Source: Aliivibrio sp. (GTDB lineage: Bacteria > Pseudomonadota > Gammaproteobacteria > Enterobacterales > Vibrionaceae). From it: a stretch of 64,000 nucleotides of DNA. Positions 1-8,964 of the stretch are shown piece by piece. A program made the translations under genes and the position numbers. The notes under the pieces were generated by a model. It was not told where the DNA came from. It worked only from the letters and a program-made list of their open reading frames with translations, and did no database searches. The stretch covers positions 1 through 64,000 of the forward strand of contig JAESQY010000074.1 of assembly GCA_016764915.1 (NCBI GenBank), read 5' to 3'. Numbering within the stretch: the first letter of the stretch is position 1; every line of letters begins with the position of its first letter.

Positions 1-282
1 CTTATTACTCATTATTAACAAAATTAAAATGATGAGAATATTTATTCAAAAATTGACTTTGCTTCAACAATAGAGAGAAGAAATACGAGAGAGTTTTGTT
101 TTTTTTTGAACCAATATTGATGTGCCTCAACATACCATACAAGTGGTGTGGTTATTATTTATCAAATAGTAACAATTATCATTAGTGGTCAAGTCATGAG
201 ATTAGTTCAGTTGGAAGATGGTGCTGTTGCCGCAAACTAAAGTCTCTATTCGCCTTCAAGTGATGACGCTGAAGCGTTTGTG
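1..282. other. AT-rich flank without a convincing gene
   Basis: No convincing coding region is visible here. A 14-codon frame (ATG at 196, TAA at 238-240) continues open for 17 more codons after the stop, to a TGA at 292-294. This is too short to call a gene or a pseudogene. The rest is AT-rich and may carry the 3' end of the HIT transcript. Confidence 0.5.
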
Positions 283-711
283 TTAGTTTCTTGAGAAGTC
301 ATTGTTGGTGGTCAGAAGATCTTGTAACTGCTGGATTAACTGTTGCTGTTGTTCGATTGAACGTTTAGTCCCGTCGGTGTTTCCCCATATAGGTCCAGGC
401 CAAGCAATATCAGAGGTAAAACGCGCGATGTGGTGTAAATGCAGTTGGGGAACCAAATTGCCTAAAGCACCTACATTTATCTTATCTGGAGAGAAGTGCT
501 CCTCTAGCAATTGAGCGACAAAACTTGACTCTTTAATTAGCTCTATTTGAGAGTGTTCTGGAAGGTGATGTATCTCTTTTAGGTCTGAAATTTTTGGTAC
601 TAGGATAATCCAAGGCCCAACTTGTTCTTTGCTTAATAAAACCTGGCAAAGTGGCAGTTCGCCGAGCAGATCGGTATCTGCCATTAATCGTGGGTGTAGA
701 GTAAAATTCAT
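283..711 (-). CDS. HIT-domain protein (histidine-triad hydrolase family)
   Basis: This is a 142-residue protein, a usual length for single-domain HIT proteins, which hydrolyse or transfer nucleotidyl groups (for example on Ap4A-like substrates) in the cytoplasm. The segment NVGALGN (79-85) followed by VPQLHLHHIAR (87-97) is the HIT signature. The first histidine of the triad is Gln89, while the His91 and His93 pair is retained, so the family call is firm but the substrate is open. It is divergently transcribed from the acyltransferase gene with about 70 bases between the start codons. The ATG at 711 is the only sensible start. Confidence 0.85.
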   Translation of the reverse strand: MNFTLHPRLMADTDLLGELPLCQVLLSKEQVGPWIILVPKISDLKEIHHLPEHSQIELIKESSFVAQLLEEHFSPDKINVGALGNLVPQLHLHHIARFTSDIAWPGPIWGNTDGTKRSIEQQQQLIQQLQDLLTTNNDFSRN

Positions 712-780
712 TAGCCAGTTCCTTAAGGTTTCTGAATGTTATACCATAGTATTCTATCTGAATATGTAGACACTTATCGT

Positions 781-1722
781 ATGACTGACAAAGTAGACAA
801 ATCTCTCTATTCTCCCACTTTTCAGTGGTCTTTTTTACATCCCAAATATTGGCCAACTTGGCTCGGTATTGTGTTGGCTTTCTTTTTGGCTTTTGTTCCA
901 TTTAGAATTCGAGATAGACTGGCTGCTTGGGTTGTGAAACAGGTATTAAAGCGCCCTAGTCGAGGCATGAAACGCGCACAACTAAATTTGGAGCACTGCT
1001 TTCCCGAGAAAAGTGCTGATGAGCGTAGTGCGATATTAAAAAAATCATATGTGACAGGCGCTCAAGTGATGCTTGGTTTGTCAGAGCGACTGATACGCAG
1101 TCGTAAGTTTAATGAAAACAGAGGCAAATTTATTGGTGGTGAGAATTTGTTTTCACTACTAGAAAAGGGCGAAAATATCATTATTTTAGGCCCCCACAGT
1201 TGGGCTCTTGATTTTGCTGGTGTACTATTAGCCTCTCGTGGTTATCAAGTATCCACTATGATGAAACCACAAAAAAACCCAATTATTGATTGGTTGATGC
1301 ACGTGCAGAGAATACAATATGGCGGAAAGATATTCACGCGTAGCGCAGGTATCAAACCTTTGATCCGCTCGATTAAAGAGGGCTACCTTGCTTACTACCT
1401 TCCTGATGAAGACCATGGCCCAAAAGCGAGCGTTTTTGTTCCCTTCTTTGCTACTGAAAAAGCAACGTTGAAAGGGTTTGGTAAATTAGCAAAGCTATCC
1501 CGCGCTAAGGTCGTACCGATGCTACCTGCTTATAATTCAGAGACTGGGCAATATGAAATACATGTACTGCCTGCGATTGAAAATTTACCAAGTGGTGATG
1601 AAGCCACCGATGCAAGAGCAATGAACCTAGCCATTGAAACGTTAGTGCGTGATCGCCCTGAGCAATATATGTGGCTGTTGAACCTACTTCGTTCAAGACC
1701 AGATGGTAGCCATTTGTATTAG
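781..1722 (+). CDS. lpxM: Lipid A acyltransferase, LpxM type
   Basis: This inner-membrane acyltransferase adds the last secondary acyl chain to Kdo2-lipid A. There is a hydrophobic anchor near residues 25-42. The catalytic HX4D motif is HSWALD (139-144), and YLPDEDHGP (206-214) is characteristic of LpxM rather than LpxL. The protein is 313 residues from this start, close to the E. coli length of 323. The ATG at 781 is chosen because MTDKVDKSLYSP aligns with the E. coli N-terminus. An in-frame ATG at 736 has a better ribosome site (AAGG) and would add 15 residues, so the start is uncertain. Vibrio homologues can transfer hydroxyacyl chains (the LpxN activity), so the exact acyl donor cannot be read here. 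Confidence 0.9.
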   Translation: MTDKVDKSLYSPTFQWSFLHPKYWPTWLGIVLAFFLAFVPFRIRDRLAAWVVKQVLKRPSRGMKRAQLNLEHCFPEKSADERSAILKKSYVTGAQVMLGLSERLIRSRKFNENRGKFIGGENLFSLLEKGENIIILGPHSWALDFAGVLLASRGYQVSTMMKPQKNPIIDWLMHVQRIQYGGKIFTRSAGIKPLIRSIKEGYLAYYLPDEDHGPKASVFVPFFATEKATLKGFGKLAKLSRAKVVPMLPAYNSETGQYEIHVLPAIENLPSGDEATDARAMNLAIETLVRDRPEQYMWLLNLLRSRPDGSHLY

Positions 1723-1734
1723 AAAAAGTGATGT

Positions 1735-1772
1735 AAAAAAAGCCCGGTCATAAAAATGGCCGGGCTTTTTTG
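1735..1772. terminator. Bidirectional terminator between lpxM and argS
   Basis: The stem AGCCCGGTCA / TGGCCGGGCT has a six-base loop, with an A-run on the left and a T-run on the right. It can therefore end both converging genes. Confidence 0.85.
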
Positions 1773-1784
1773 ATGCTGTGATGA

Positions 1785-3515
1785 TTACATGCGCTCTAAC
1801 GTTTCAATGCCTAACAGGTCCAAACCTTGTTTGATGGTTTTTGCTGTTAACAGAGCCAGTTTCAAGCGGCTCTGTTTAGTTGCTTCTTCTGCAGAAAGGA
1901 TAGGGCAAGCTTCATAGAAACTAGAGAAGTTACCAGCAAGTTCGAACAGGTAACTACACATTAAGTGGGGTTGACCTTCACGAGCCACTGAGTGAACCGC
2001 TTCTTCAAATTGAAGTAACTTGGCAGCAAGCACTTTTTCTTTATCATTTTCGATACAGATTGAACCTGTTAAATCCGCTTCGGAGATATTTGCTTTAGAG
2101 AAGATAGAAACAACACGAGTATATGCGTACTGCATATATGGTGCAGTGTTACCTTCAAAAGCAAGCATGTTGTCCCAATCAAAGATGTAATCTGTTGTTC
2201 TATGTTTGGATAAATCAGCGTACTTAACCGCAGCCATTGCAACGGTTGTTGCGATGTGTGCTTTTTCGTCAGCTGTTAAATCTTTGTTCTTTGATTCGAT
2301 AAGGGCAGTTGCACGCTCTTGAGCTTCATCAAGAAGGTCAGCAAGACGCACAGTACCACCAGCACGTGTTTTAAATGGACGACCATCTTTACCTAGCATC
2401 ATGCCAAAGGCGTGGTGTTCAAGGGTCACTTCTTCAGGCACATAGCCAGCTTTACGAACAATACTCCACGCTTGCATCAAGTGTTGGTGCTGACGTGAAT
2501 CAATGAAATAGAGAACTCGGTCGGCTTTTAGATCTTCAAAACGATATTTAGCACAAGCAATATCTGTGGTTGTGTATAAGAAACCACCATCACGTTTTTG
2601 TACGATAACACCCATTGGGTCGCCATCTTTGTTTTTGTATTCGTCTAGGTAGACAACCTGAGCTCCGTCACTCTCAACCGCTAGGCCTTTCTCTTTTAAG
2701 TCGTCCACAATGTCTTGAAGCATTGAGTTGTATTTGCTCTCGCCCATCACATGATCTTGGGTTAAAGAGACATTCAAACGGTCATAGTTAATTTGGTTTT
2801 GCACCATAGTGACATCAACCAGTTTTTTCCACATTTTTGCGCAGTACTCGTCGCCACCTTGCAGCTTAACTACGTAGCTACGTGCGCGTGCGGCAAACTC
2901 TTCGTCTGCATCGTACATTTTTTTAGATTCACGATAGAAAGCTTCTAAATCAGAAAGCTCCATCGAGACTTCGCCTTGCTCTTGTTGAACACGCTCTAAG
3001 TTAGCAATTAACATACCAAACTGCGTTCCCCAATCACCAATATGGTTGGCGCTAATAACGTTATGACCTAGGTATTCTAAGGTACGAACTACAGAGTCAC
3101 CGATAATGGTTGAGCGTAAGTGACCAACGTGCATCTCTTTAGCTACGTTTGGTGCAGAGTAATCAACAACAATATTTTGCTGTTTCTCTAACTTAAGCCC
3201 AAGACGAGCATCAGACATGGCAGCATCAGTTTGAACAGATAACCATTTGCTGCATAAGAAGATATTAATAAAGCCAGGACCTGCAATTTCAACTTTTGAT
3301 GCAATACCACCAAGGTCAAGAACATCAATGACTTTTTGTGCAAATTCTCGGGGATTAGTACCCAATTTCTTAGCGACACCCATAACACCGTTTGCTTGGT
3401 AGTCACCAAACTGAGCTTTTGCCGATTGTCGTACTGCTGCTGGGCTATTTGCTGGTGCACCTGCGGCTTCGAGAGCCTGAGAAACTTTATCATTTAATAG
3501 TGCTTGAATATTCAC
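1785..3515 (-). CDS. argS: Arginyl-tRNA synthetase
   Basis: This class I aminoacyl-tRNA synthetase charges tRNA-Arg with arginine. It is 576 residues, the same size as E. coli ArgRS. The HIGH signature appears as HVGH (129-132) after the conserved [10 protein letters not shown]. The degenerate KMSK equivalent is the [13 protein letters not shown] segment in the second half of the catalytic domain, followed by the anticodon-binding alpha-helical domain ending in [12 protein letters not shown]. The start is GTG at 3513-3515, preceded by AAGGA at good spacing. It is a single-gene unit, divergent from yecM. Confidence 0.97.
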   Translation of the reverse strand: MNIQALLNDKVSQALEAAGAPANSPAAVRQSAKAQFGDYQANGVMGVAKKLGTNPREFAQKVIDVLDLGGIASKVEIAGPGFINIFLCSKWLSVQTDAAMSDARLGLKLEKQQNIVVDYSAPNVAKEMHVGHLRSTIIGDSVVRTLEYLGHNVISANHIGDWGTQFGMLIANLERVQQEQGEVSMELSDLEAFYRESKKMYDADEEFAARARSYVVKLQGGDEYCAKMWKKLVDVTMVQNQINYDRLNVSLTQDHVMGESKYNSMLQDIVDDLKEKGLAVESDGAQVVYLDEYKNKDGDPMGVIVQKRDGGFLYTTTDIACAKYRFEDLKADRVLYFIDSRQHQHLMQAWSIVRKAGYVPEEVTLEHHAFGMMLGKDGRPFKTRAGGTVRLADLLDEAQERATALIESKNKDLTADEKAHIATTVAMAAVKYADLSKHRTTDYIFDWDNMLAFEGNTAPYMQYAYTRVVSIFSKANISEADLTGSICIENDKEKVLAAKLLQFEEAVHSVAREGQPHLMCSYLFELAGNFSSFYEACPILSAEEATKQSRLKLALLTAKTIKQGLDLLGIETLERM

Positions 3516-3742
3516 ACGCTTTTCCTTCGGACAACTTAAAATTAGAAAGCAAAATTGCTAGAATCGATTTCTGACAACTGTTGAGATTATATTGGTCAGA
3601 ATTATTGCTCTATACTACCAGTAAAGTATCACCTTTTAACATCCTAAAGTTGAACAGATTTGCTTTTTTTGTGGCCATAATTGACGCTGATAATTTTATT
3701 CAGTATCTCGTTCCCCTTTGATCGTATTTAGAAGAGAAAAAT

Positions 3743-4336
3743 ATGAATAATTTAGAAGTACAGTCTCTTTCATCGGAACACTTGCTGCACTCATTGCCCG
3801 TTTTTATGAAAAAAATTGATGGATTAATTAACGAACTGGGTATTGAACTAGAACACTATCAAGCGGATCATATTGCGATTCGAATTAATGATCTTCAAAC
3901 GGCGAAAGAGTCACACCAGCAGTGGTTGCCGCTTGGCAGGGAGTGGTCAAATGCCGTGATTAATGGTAGACCGATTATTATCCTTGGTTTTCATACCCCT
4001 ATCAAAGCTGGGAAATGGGATATTGAGAGTTTAGAATTACCTTACCCCGGAGAGAAACAGTACTCACAGCAAGGATGGGAACATATAGAATGGGTGGTCC
4101 CATCGACGGCTTTTACGGTAGAAACTTTTTTAGATGACGTACTCACCAAGTTCCCTAAATTGGAAGAGCAGTGGAGTGAGTTAGAGAAAAAAGGCATTAA
4201 AGTTAAATTGAGCAGCCCTCAAGGTGCCAATGAGCGCTTATCGAATCCAACTATTGCGTTTAAGAAAAATGGAGTCTGTATTAAGTTGCACCCGCACTCA
4301 TTAAAGAGAGTTATTGAGAGCGAGCAGCAGAGCTAA
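3743..4336 (+). CDS. yecM: VOC-family protein YecM
   Basis: A 197-residue protein of the YecM family, which has the vicinal-oxygen-chelate metalloenzyme fold but no established reaction. The conserved ADHIAIR (42-48), the internal segments NGRPIIIL and LPYPGEKQY, and GWEHIEWV match the E. coli protein closely, including the putative metal-ligand histidines. The ATG start at 3743 fits the E. coli N-terminus. It lies next to argS as in E. coli, where yecM is also a neighbour of argS. The function is unknown beyond the fold. Confidence 0.88.
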   Translation: MNNLEVQSLSSEHLLHSLPVFMKKIDGLINELGIELEHYQADHIAIRINDLQTAKESHQQWLPLGREWSNAVINGRPIIILGFHTPIKAGKWDIESLELPYPGEKQYSQQGWEHIEWVVPSTAFTVETFLDDVLTKFPKLEEQWSELEKKGIKVKLSSPQGANERLSNPTIAFKKNGVCIKLHPHSLKRVIESEQQS

Positions 4337-4338
4337 TG

Positions 4339-4386
4339 AACGAGTTAAAACAAAAAAACAAACACGCTTTAACTCGTTATTTTTAT
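4339..4386. terminator. Terminator shared by yecM and purU
   Basis: AACGAGTTAAA pairs with TTTAACTCGTT across an 18-base loop and is followed by ATTTTT. The stem overlaps the 3' end of purU, so the two converging genes share it. Confidence 0.7.
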
Positions 4387-5216
4387 AGAATGACAGTGCG
4401 ATTACCATAAACAAATACATGGTCATTAACCACTTTGTTTAGTGCTTTACTAAGTACGGTCTTTTCAACATCGCGCCCTGCTTGTGCCATATCTTGTGCA
4501 CTGAAATTGTGGTCAACAGGGATGACTTGCTGTTTTATGATTGGACCTTCATCTAAGTCGTTAGTGACAAAGTGAGCCGTTGCACCGATGATTTTGACGC
4601 CTCGATCATAGGCTTTTTGGTATGGTTTAGCACCAATAAAGGCGGGTAAAAAACTTTGATGAATATTGATTATTTTATGCGGGAATAATGCTACAAACTG
4701 TTCCGTTAACACGCGCATGTATTTTGCTAATACGACGTAATCAGCTTGATAACGGTGAATAATATCCAGTATATTCTGTTCGTGCTCTTCACGGCTTAAA
4801 CCAACATGAGAAACACAATGGAAAGGCACATCAAATTTTTCGGTTAAACTGGCAAGGGTATCGTAATTACTCACAACAGCCGCAATCTCAATATTCAAAC
4901 TGCCATCGAAGGTTTTCATTAGAATATCACCTAAGCAGTGAGATTCTTTGGTTACCATGACCACCACTTTCTTGCGCGATGAGCTGACCAATGACCGATG
5001 ACTTCCTTCGGGTAAGGCCCTATCCAGATCAGCGAGTAGGGTTTCATCATTAAAATACCCTTCAAGATCGGTTCTCATGAAGAATTGGCCTGAGGTATTA
5101 TCGACATATTCATTGTTGTGAACAATGTTAAGTTGATGTTTGTAGCAGATGTTCGTGATTTGAGCGATTAGACCGCGAGAGTCCGGGCAGTCAGTAAGAA
5201 GTACTTTTCTTTCCAT
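4383..5216 (-). CDS. purU: Formyltetrahydrofolate deformylase
   Basis: PurU hydrolyses 10-formyl-THF to THF and formate, balancing the one-carbon pool and supplying formate for PurT. Residues 1 to about 80 form an ACT regulatory domain (LLTDCPDSRGLIAQI). Residues from about 83 onward form the formyltransferase-like domain, with the catalytic set Asn184, His186 (IINIHQSFLPAF) and Asp222 (NDLDEGP). The length of 277 matches E. coli (280). The ATG start is at 5216. It is convergent with yecM and divergent from yoaA. Confidence 0.95.
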   Translation of the reverse strand: MERKVLLTDCPDSRGLIAQITNICYKHQLNIVHNNEYVDNTSGQFFMRTDLEGYFNDETLLADLDRALPEGSHRSLVSSSRKKVVVMVTKESHCLGDILMKTFDGSLNIEIAAVVSNYDTLASLTEKFDVPFHCVSHVGLSREEHEQNILDIIHRYQADYVVLAKYMRVLTEQFVALFPHKIINIHQSFLPAFIGAKPYQKAYDRGVKIIGATAHFVTNDLDEGPIIKQQVIPVDHNFSAQDMAQAGRDVEKTVLSKALNKVVNDHVFVYGNRTVIL

Positions 5217-5355
5217 TATTCATCCAAGGTATATTTTATAGTTCTTACTATTGTTTTACCTATAAATGCTGCACAGGTCAAAGCTTTCTCACTTGTTTGC
5301 ACATCTTAAACTTGGCATACTTACTGACTCACTACTGTATGAATAAACATAATTA

Positions 5356-7284
5356 ATGATTTCAAAAATTTTTTCAGCTTCAGGCGCATTAGGAAAAGTA
5401 ATCCCCGGTTTTCAACCCCGTCAATCGCAGCTGGATATGGCTAATGCAGTTCACAACACCATTAAAAATGGCTCTCAGTTGGTGGTTGAAGCGGGAACAG
5501 GAACAGGAAAAACATTTGCATATCTTGCTCCTGCGTTGATAAGTGGTAAAAAAATCATTATCAGCACTGGGTCTAAAAATCTTCAAGAACAGCTGTTTCA
5601 TCGTGATTTGCCGCTAATGGTTGACGCATTAGGGTTTACTGGGCGAGTTGCTTTGTTAAAAGGTCGATCGAACTATCTGTGTCATGACCGATTAAGTCGG
5701 CAGATGATTGAGAGCCATGACAGTCAATCTGATCCTACTCTACTTTCACAATTGGTTAAAATTCGCAGCTGGTCATCATCCACTAAATCGGGTGATTTAG
5801 GTGAATGTGATGCTATTGCTGAAGACAGCCCGTTAATTCCAACGGTAACGTCCAATAATGACAACTGTTTAGGTAAAGAGTGCCCAAGCTTTGGTGATTG
5901 TTTTGTTAATAAAGCGCGTGCCAAAGCGCTGGAGGCCGATATCGTGGTGGTTAATCACCATCTGTTTTTAGCTGATATTGCGATTAAAGAGACGGGGTTT
6001 GGTGAGTTAATCCCTGAAGCGGATGTTTTTATTTTTGATGAAGCGCATCAGCTTCCAGACATTGCGAGTCATTACTTCGGTCAAAGTTTATCAAGTCGCC
6101 AGTTGATAGATTTAGCCAAAGATATTGAGATTGGCTACCGCACCGAAGCTCGAGATATGCGACAGTTACAAAAAATTGCTAATCGTCTTTCTCAGTCAGC
6201 CATGGATCTTCGCATTGTATTAGGTGATCCTGGTTTTAGAGGAAATTGGCGAGATGCACTGAAATCAGAGCCGATCAAACGTGAGTTACTGCGCTTAAAG
6301 GATGCGTTAGAGCTGGTTTATGATGTACTTAAGTTAGCATTAGGCCGCAGCCAACTGCTCGACACTGCTTTTGATCGAGCTGCACTATTAAAAGCGCGTT
6401 TAGAGAGAGTTTGTGATGTCTCAATTACCGGTTACTCTTACTGGTTTGAGTGTTCACCGCGTCACTTCACTTTACACATTACCCCACTCTCTGTTGCGGA
6501 TAAATTCAAAGATCAGATTGAGCAACAACAAGGGAGCTGGATTTTTACCTCTGCCACACTTGCCGTTCAGGACGATTTTAGCCACTTCACTCAACGATTG
6601 GGGCTGGTTCCCGAACAACAATTCTCTCTACCAAGCCCTTTTGATTATCAAAACCAAGCTTTATTATGTGTACCGCGGTTTTTACCTGAACCCAACAGTT
6701 TTGGAATGGCTGAAAAGCTGGTGGAGATGTTGCTGCCAGTGATTGTCAAAAATGGAGGACGCTGCTTCTTTTTGTGTACCTCACATCAGATGATGAAAAA
6801 ACTTGCCGAACGTTTTAGAGAGCAGTTAGATCTGCCAGTATTGGTGCAAGGAGAAACGTCAAAACAGAGGTTATTGGCTGAATTTATGGAGCTTGGTAAT
6901 GCTTTGTTAGTGGCGACAGGGGCTTTTTGGGAAGGGATAGACGTTAGGGGGGATACCTTAAGCTGTGTTATTATCGATAAATTACCGTTTACCGCTCCCG
7001 ATGACCCGCTGTTAAAAGCACGAATTGAAGATTGTCGACTTAAAGGTGGAGAGCCATTCTCCCAAGTTCAGATCCCTGATGCTGTCATTACTTTAAAGCA
7101 GGGGGTGGGTCGTTTAATCCGAGATCAAAAAGATAAAGGGGCTTTAATCATCTGTGATAACCGTTTGGTCACCAAACAATACGGAGCAGTATTTTTACAC
7201 AGTCTGCCACCCATACCCAGAACGCGTGATCTTAGTTTGGTTTCAGATTTTCTGGCTGGGAACAAGAGCAAAGAAATTGGGTAA
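5356..7284 (+). CDS. yoaA: ATP-dependent DNA helicase YoaA (DinG/XPD family)
   Basis: A superfamily 2 iron-sulphur helicase that in E. coli partners with the HolC clamp-loader subunit to deal with stalled replication forks. Walker A is EAGTGTGKT (45-53) and the DEAH box is at 228-231. The four cysteines for a 4Fe-4S cluster are Cys109, 171, 176 and 182 in the XPD-like position. The helicase C-terminal motifs GVGRLIR and SFWEG-like AFWEGIDVRGD are present. It is 642 residues against 636 in E. coli. It heads the same run as in E. coli (yoaA, tsaB, yeaY). Confidence 0.93.
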   Translation: MISKIFSASGALGKVIPGFQPRQSQLDMANAVHNTIKNGSQLVVEAGTGTGKTFAYLAPALISGKKIIISTGSKNLQEQLFHRDLPLMVDALGFTGRVALLKGRSNYLCHDRLSRQMIESHDSQSDPTLLSQLVKIRSWSSSTKSGDLGECDAIAEDSPLIPTVTSNNDNCLGKECPSFGDCFVNKARAKALEADIVVVNHHLFLADIAIKETGFGELIPEADVFIFDEAHQLPDIASHYFGQSLSSRQLIDLAKDIEIGYRTEARDMRQLQKIANRLSQSAMDLRIVLGDPGFRGNWRDALKSEPIKRELLRLKDALELVYDVLKLALGRSQLLDTAFDRAALLKARLERVCDVSITGYSYWFECSPRHFTLHITPLSVADKFKDQIEQQQGSWIFTSATLAVQDDFSHFTQRLGLVPEQQFSLPSPFDYQNQALLCVPRFLPEPNSFGMAEKLVEMLLPVIVKNGGRCFFLCTSHQMMKKLAERFREQLDLPVLVQGETSKQRLLAEFMELGNALLVATGAFWEGIDVRGDTLSCVIIDKLPFTAPDDPLLKARIEDCRLKGGEPFSQVQIPDAVITLKQGVGRLIRDQKDKGALIICDNRLVTKQYGAVFLHSLPPIPRTRDLSLVSDFLAGNKSKEIG

Positions 7285-7334
7285 TACCATTATTTATATT
7301 CATGTAGAAAACCGACAATTTGTCAGAGGCTCCA

Positions 7335-8036
7335 ATGTCTGCAAAAATTTTAGCTGTTGATACAGCGACTGAAAACTGCTCTGTTGCCATCATAATGGAT
7401 GGAGAAGTAATAACGAGATGTGAAGTCGCGCCTCGTGAACATACCCTTAAGATTCTTCCAATGGTTGATCAAGTATTATCAGAAAGCGGCTTGTCTCTTT
7501 CCCAACTGGATGCATTGGCATTTGGTCGTGGACCTGGCAGTTTTACCGGGGTTAGAATTGGTATCGGTATCGCGCAAGGTTTAGCGTATGGTGCTGATCT
7601 GCCAATGATTGGTGTATCGACATTGGCAGCAATGTCGCAAGCTGGATACCGACATCACCAAGCGACCCAAGTTGCCGCAGCCATAGATGCTAGAATGAGT
7701 GAAGTGTATTGGGGAATGTACCAACGACAAAGTGATGGTGACTGGAGCCCAAGTTTTGCTGAATCTGTCTTGCCTCCTGAAGAACTATTAGCTAAAACTA
7801 AAGATATAGAGGGTGAATGGTTAACGGTTGGTACCGGTTGGGCTGCTTATCCAGATGCGCTTGATACATTAACATTAACCACAACAGAGAGCGGGATTTT
7901 ATATCCAGAAGCTCAAGATATGGCGCTGTTGGCTCAATTTGCGTTTCAACGTAATGAAGCTGTTGAGCCTGAACATGCCAGCCCAGTCTATCTACGGGAT
8001 AAAGTGACGTGGAAAAAACTGCCAGGTAGAGAGTAG
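7335..8036 (+). CDS. tsaB: tRNA threonylcarbamoyladenosine biosynthesis protein TsaB
   Basis: TsaB is the inactive paralogue that scaffolds TsaD, TsaE and TsaC in making t6A37 of ANN-decoding tRNAs. The ASKHA-fold start ILAVDTATE, the [12 protein letters not shown] loop and the C-terminal [14 protein letters not shown] all match E. coli TsaB; 233 residues against 231. ATG at 7335 is preceded by AGAGG six bases upstream. A TTG start at 7320 would add five residues and is less likely. The gene lies 50 bases behind yoaA and is probably co-transcribed with it. Confidence 0.94.
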   Translation: MSAKILAVDTATENCSVAIIMDGEVITRCEVAPREHTLKILPMVDQVLSESGLSLSQLDALAFGRGPGSFTGVRIGIGIAQGLAYGADLPMIGVSTLAAMSQAGYRHHQATQVAAAIDARMSEVYWGMYQRQSDGDWSPSFAESVLPPEELLAKTKDIEGEWLTVGTGWAAYPDALDTLTLTTTESGILYPEAQDMALLAQFAFQRNEAVEPEHASPVYLRDKVTWKKLPGRE

Positions 8037-8053
8037 GGAGTAACAATAATATT

Positions 8054-8374
8054 ATGGTTTCGATTCAAAGTATGCCGCCGGCGGTTACACAAAATACGCA
8101 AGGTGTAAAACAGCAAAAATCAGTCACGCCTATCTCAATAGATAAGCCACTGAATACTGAGGTAACCAAGGTTGCTACTGCTGTTGTGCGTGGCATTGAA
8201 TCTGAGACTCGAAATGGATTAACGTTGGCTGAAAAAGATCATGCGCATGCTAATATTCAGTATGATCTGTCTGAAGGAAAGTCACGACAAGCTTTAGAAC
8301 AGTATATGAATGTTTTTCATCAAGAGAAAAGGGATGAACTTTCACGATTGATGGGAGTCGATATTTATACCTGA
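8054..8374 (+). CDS. Conserved small protein of unknown function
   Basis: A 106-residue soluble protein with no signal peptide and no membrane segment. The first 40 residues are rich in Pro, Gln, Thr and Val and look disordered. The second half is charged and helical and ends in EKRDELSRLMGVDIYT. I do not recognise a named domain. It sits 17 bases after tsaB and 35 bases before yeaY on the same strand, so it is likely part of the yoaA-tsaB-yeaY transcript. E. coli has no gene at this point. The start is the only in-frame ATG after the tsaB stop, with a weak AGGGAG upstream. Confidence 0.7.
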   Translation: MVSIQSMPPAVTQNTQGVKQQKSVTPISIDKPLNTEVTKVATAVVRGIESETRNGLTLAEKDHAHANIQYDLSEGKSRQALEQYMNVFHQEKRDELSRLMGVDIYT

Positions 8375-8409
8375 TCAAACTTTATATAGGTTAAAACAAC
8401 GAGCTAATT

Positions 8410-8964
8410 ATGAACCATCGCTTATTCATTGTATTATTTTCACTGTTTTTATCCGCCTGCTCAACGCTTCCTGAGGCTTTACAATCTCACACCCCAAAAC
8501 CGATGATGACACTACAACAGTTGGTCGATGACCAAGGTTCTGGTAGTGATGTTCGCTTGGGAGGGGTTATTGCTAAAGTGGATAATTTACAAGAGAAAAC
8601 TCGAATCGAAGTCGTTAATATGCCAATTTCATCGGTTGGTAAGCCCAATATTAATATGGAACCTAAAGGCCGCTTTGTTGTTTATCTTGACGGTTTCGTC
8701 GATCCGGTTACTTATTCTGAAGGTCGTCTGATGACGGTTGTTGGGAAGAGTGCACCTGATGAAGAGGGTAAAGTTGGTGAGTTTACACAACGCTTTCCGG
8801 TTATGTTAGGTTACGGACACCAACTGTGGAAAATCGTAGAACGCGTGATCATTAATGATGTTGGTTCTTATCACTCCCCTTGTTATGGCCTCTACTGCCG
8901 AGGTTCTCGTTATCACGGCAGCAGGCAAACAGGCAAAATAACTCAAGAAGTGACCGCACAATGA
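8410..8964 (+). CDS. yeaY: Outer-membrane lipoprotein, Slp/YeaY family
   Basis: The lipobox LSAC puts the modified cysteine at residue 17, after a short basic and hydrophobic signal. Residue Ser18 after Cys17 suggests outer-membrane sorting. The Slp domain includes VRLGGVIAKV and IEVVNMPI, the typical beta-rich core. It is 184 residues, like Slp and YeaY of E. coli (about 190). The role of Slp proteins is poorly defined (starvation and acid-inducible in E. coli). The position after tsaB is the E. coli YeaY position. The tail GLYCRGSRYHGSRQTGK is basic and Cys-containing. The stop overlaps the next ATG (ATGA). Confidence 0.9.
   Translation: MNHRLFIVLFSLFLSACSTLPEALQSHTPKPMMTLQQLVDDQGSGSDVRLGGVIAKVDNLQEKTRIEVVNMPISSVGKPNINMEPKGRFVVYLDGFVDPVTYSEGRLMTVVGKSAPDEEGKVGEFTQRFPVMLGYGHQLWKIVERVIINDVGSYHSPCYGLYCRGSRYHGSRQTGKITQEVTAQ

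Noticed and set aside
302-514. Open frame of 70 codons on the plus strand
   Set aside because: It is antisense to the HIT-domain gene, has no ribosome site and shows no protein-like features.
533-901. Minus-strand frame of 122 codons across the HIT/lpxM start region
   Set aside because: It overlaps two well-supported genes in other frames and its composition is not protein-like.
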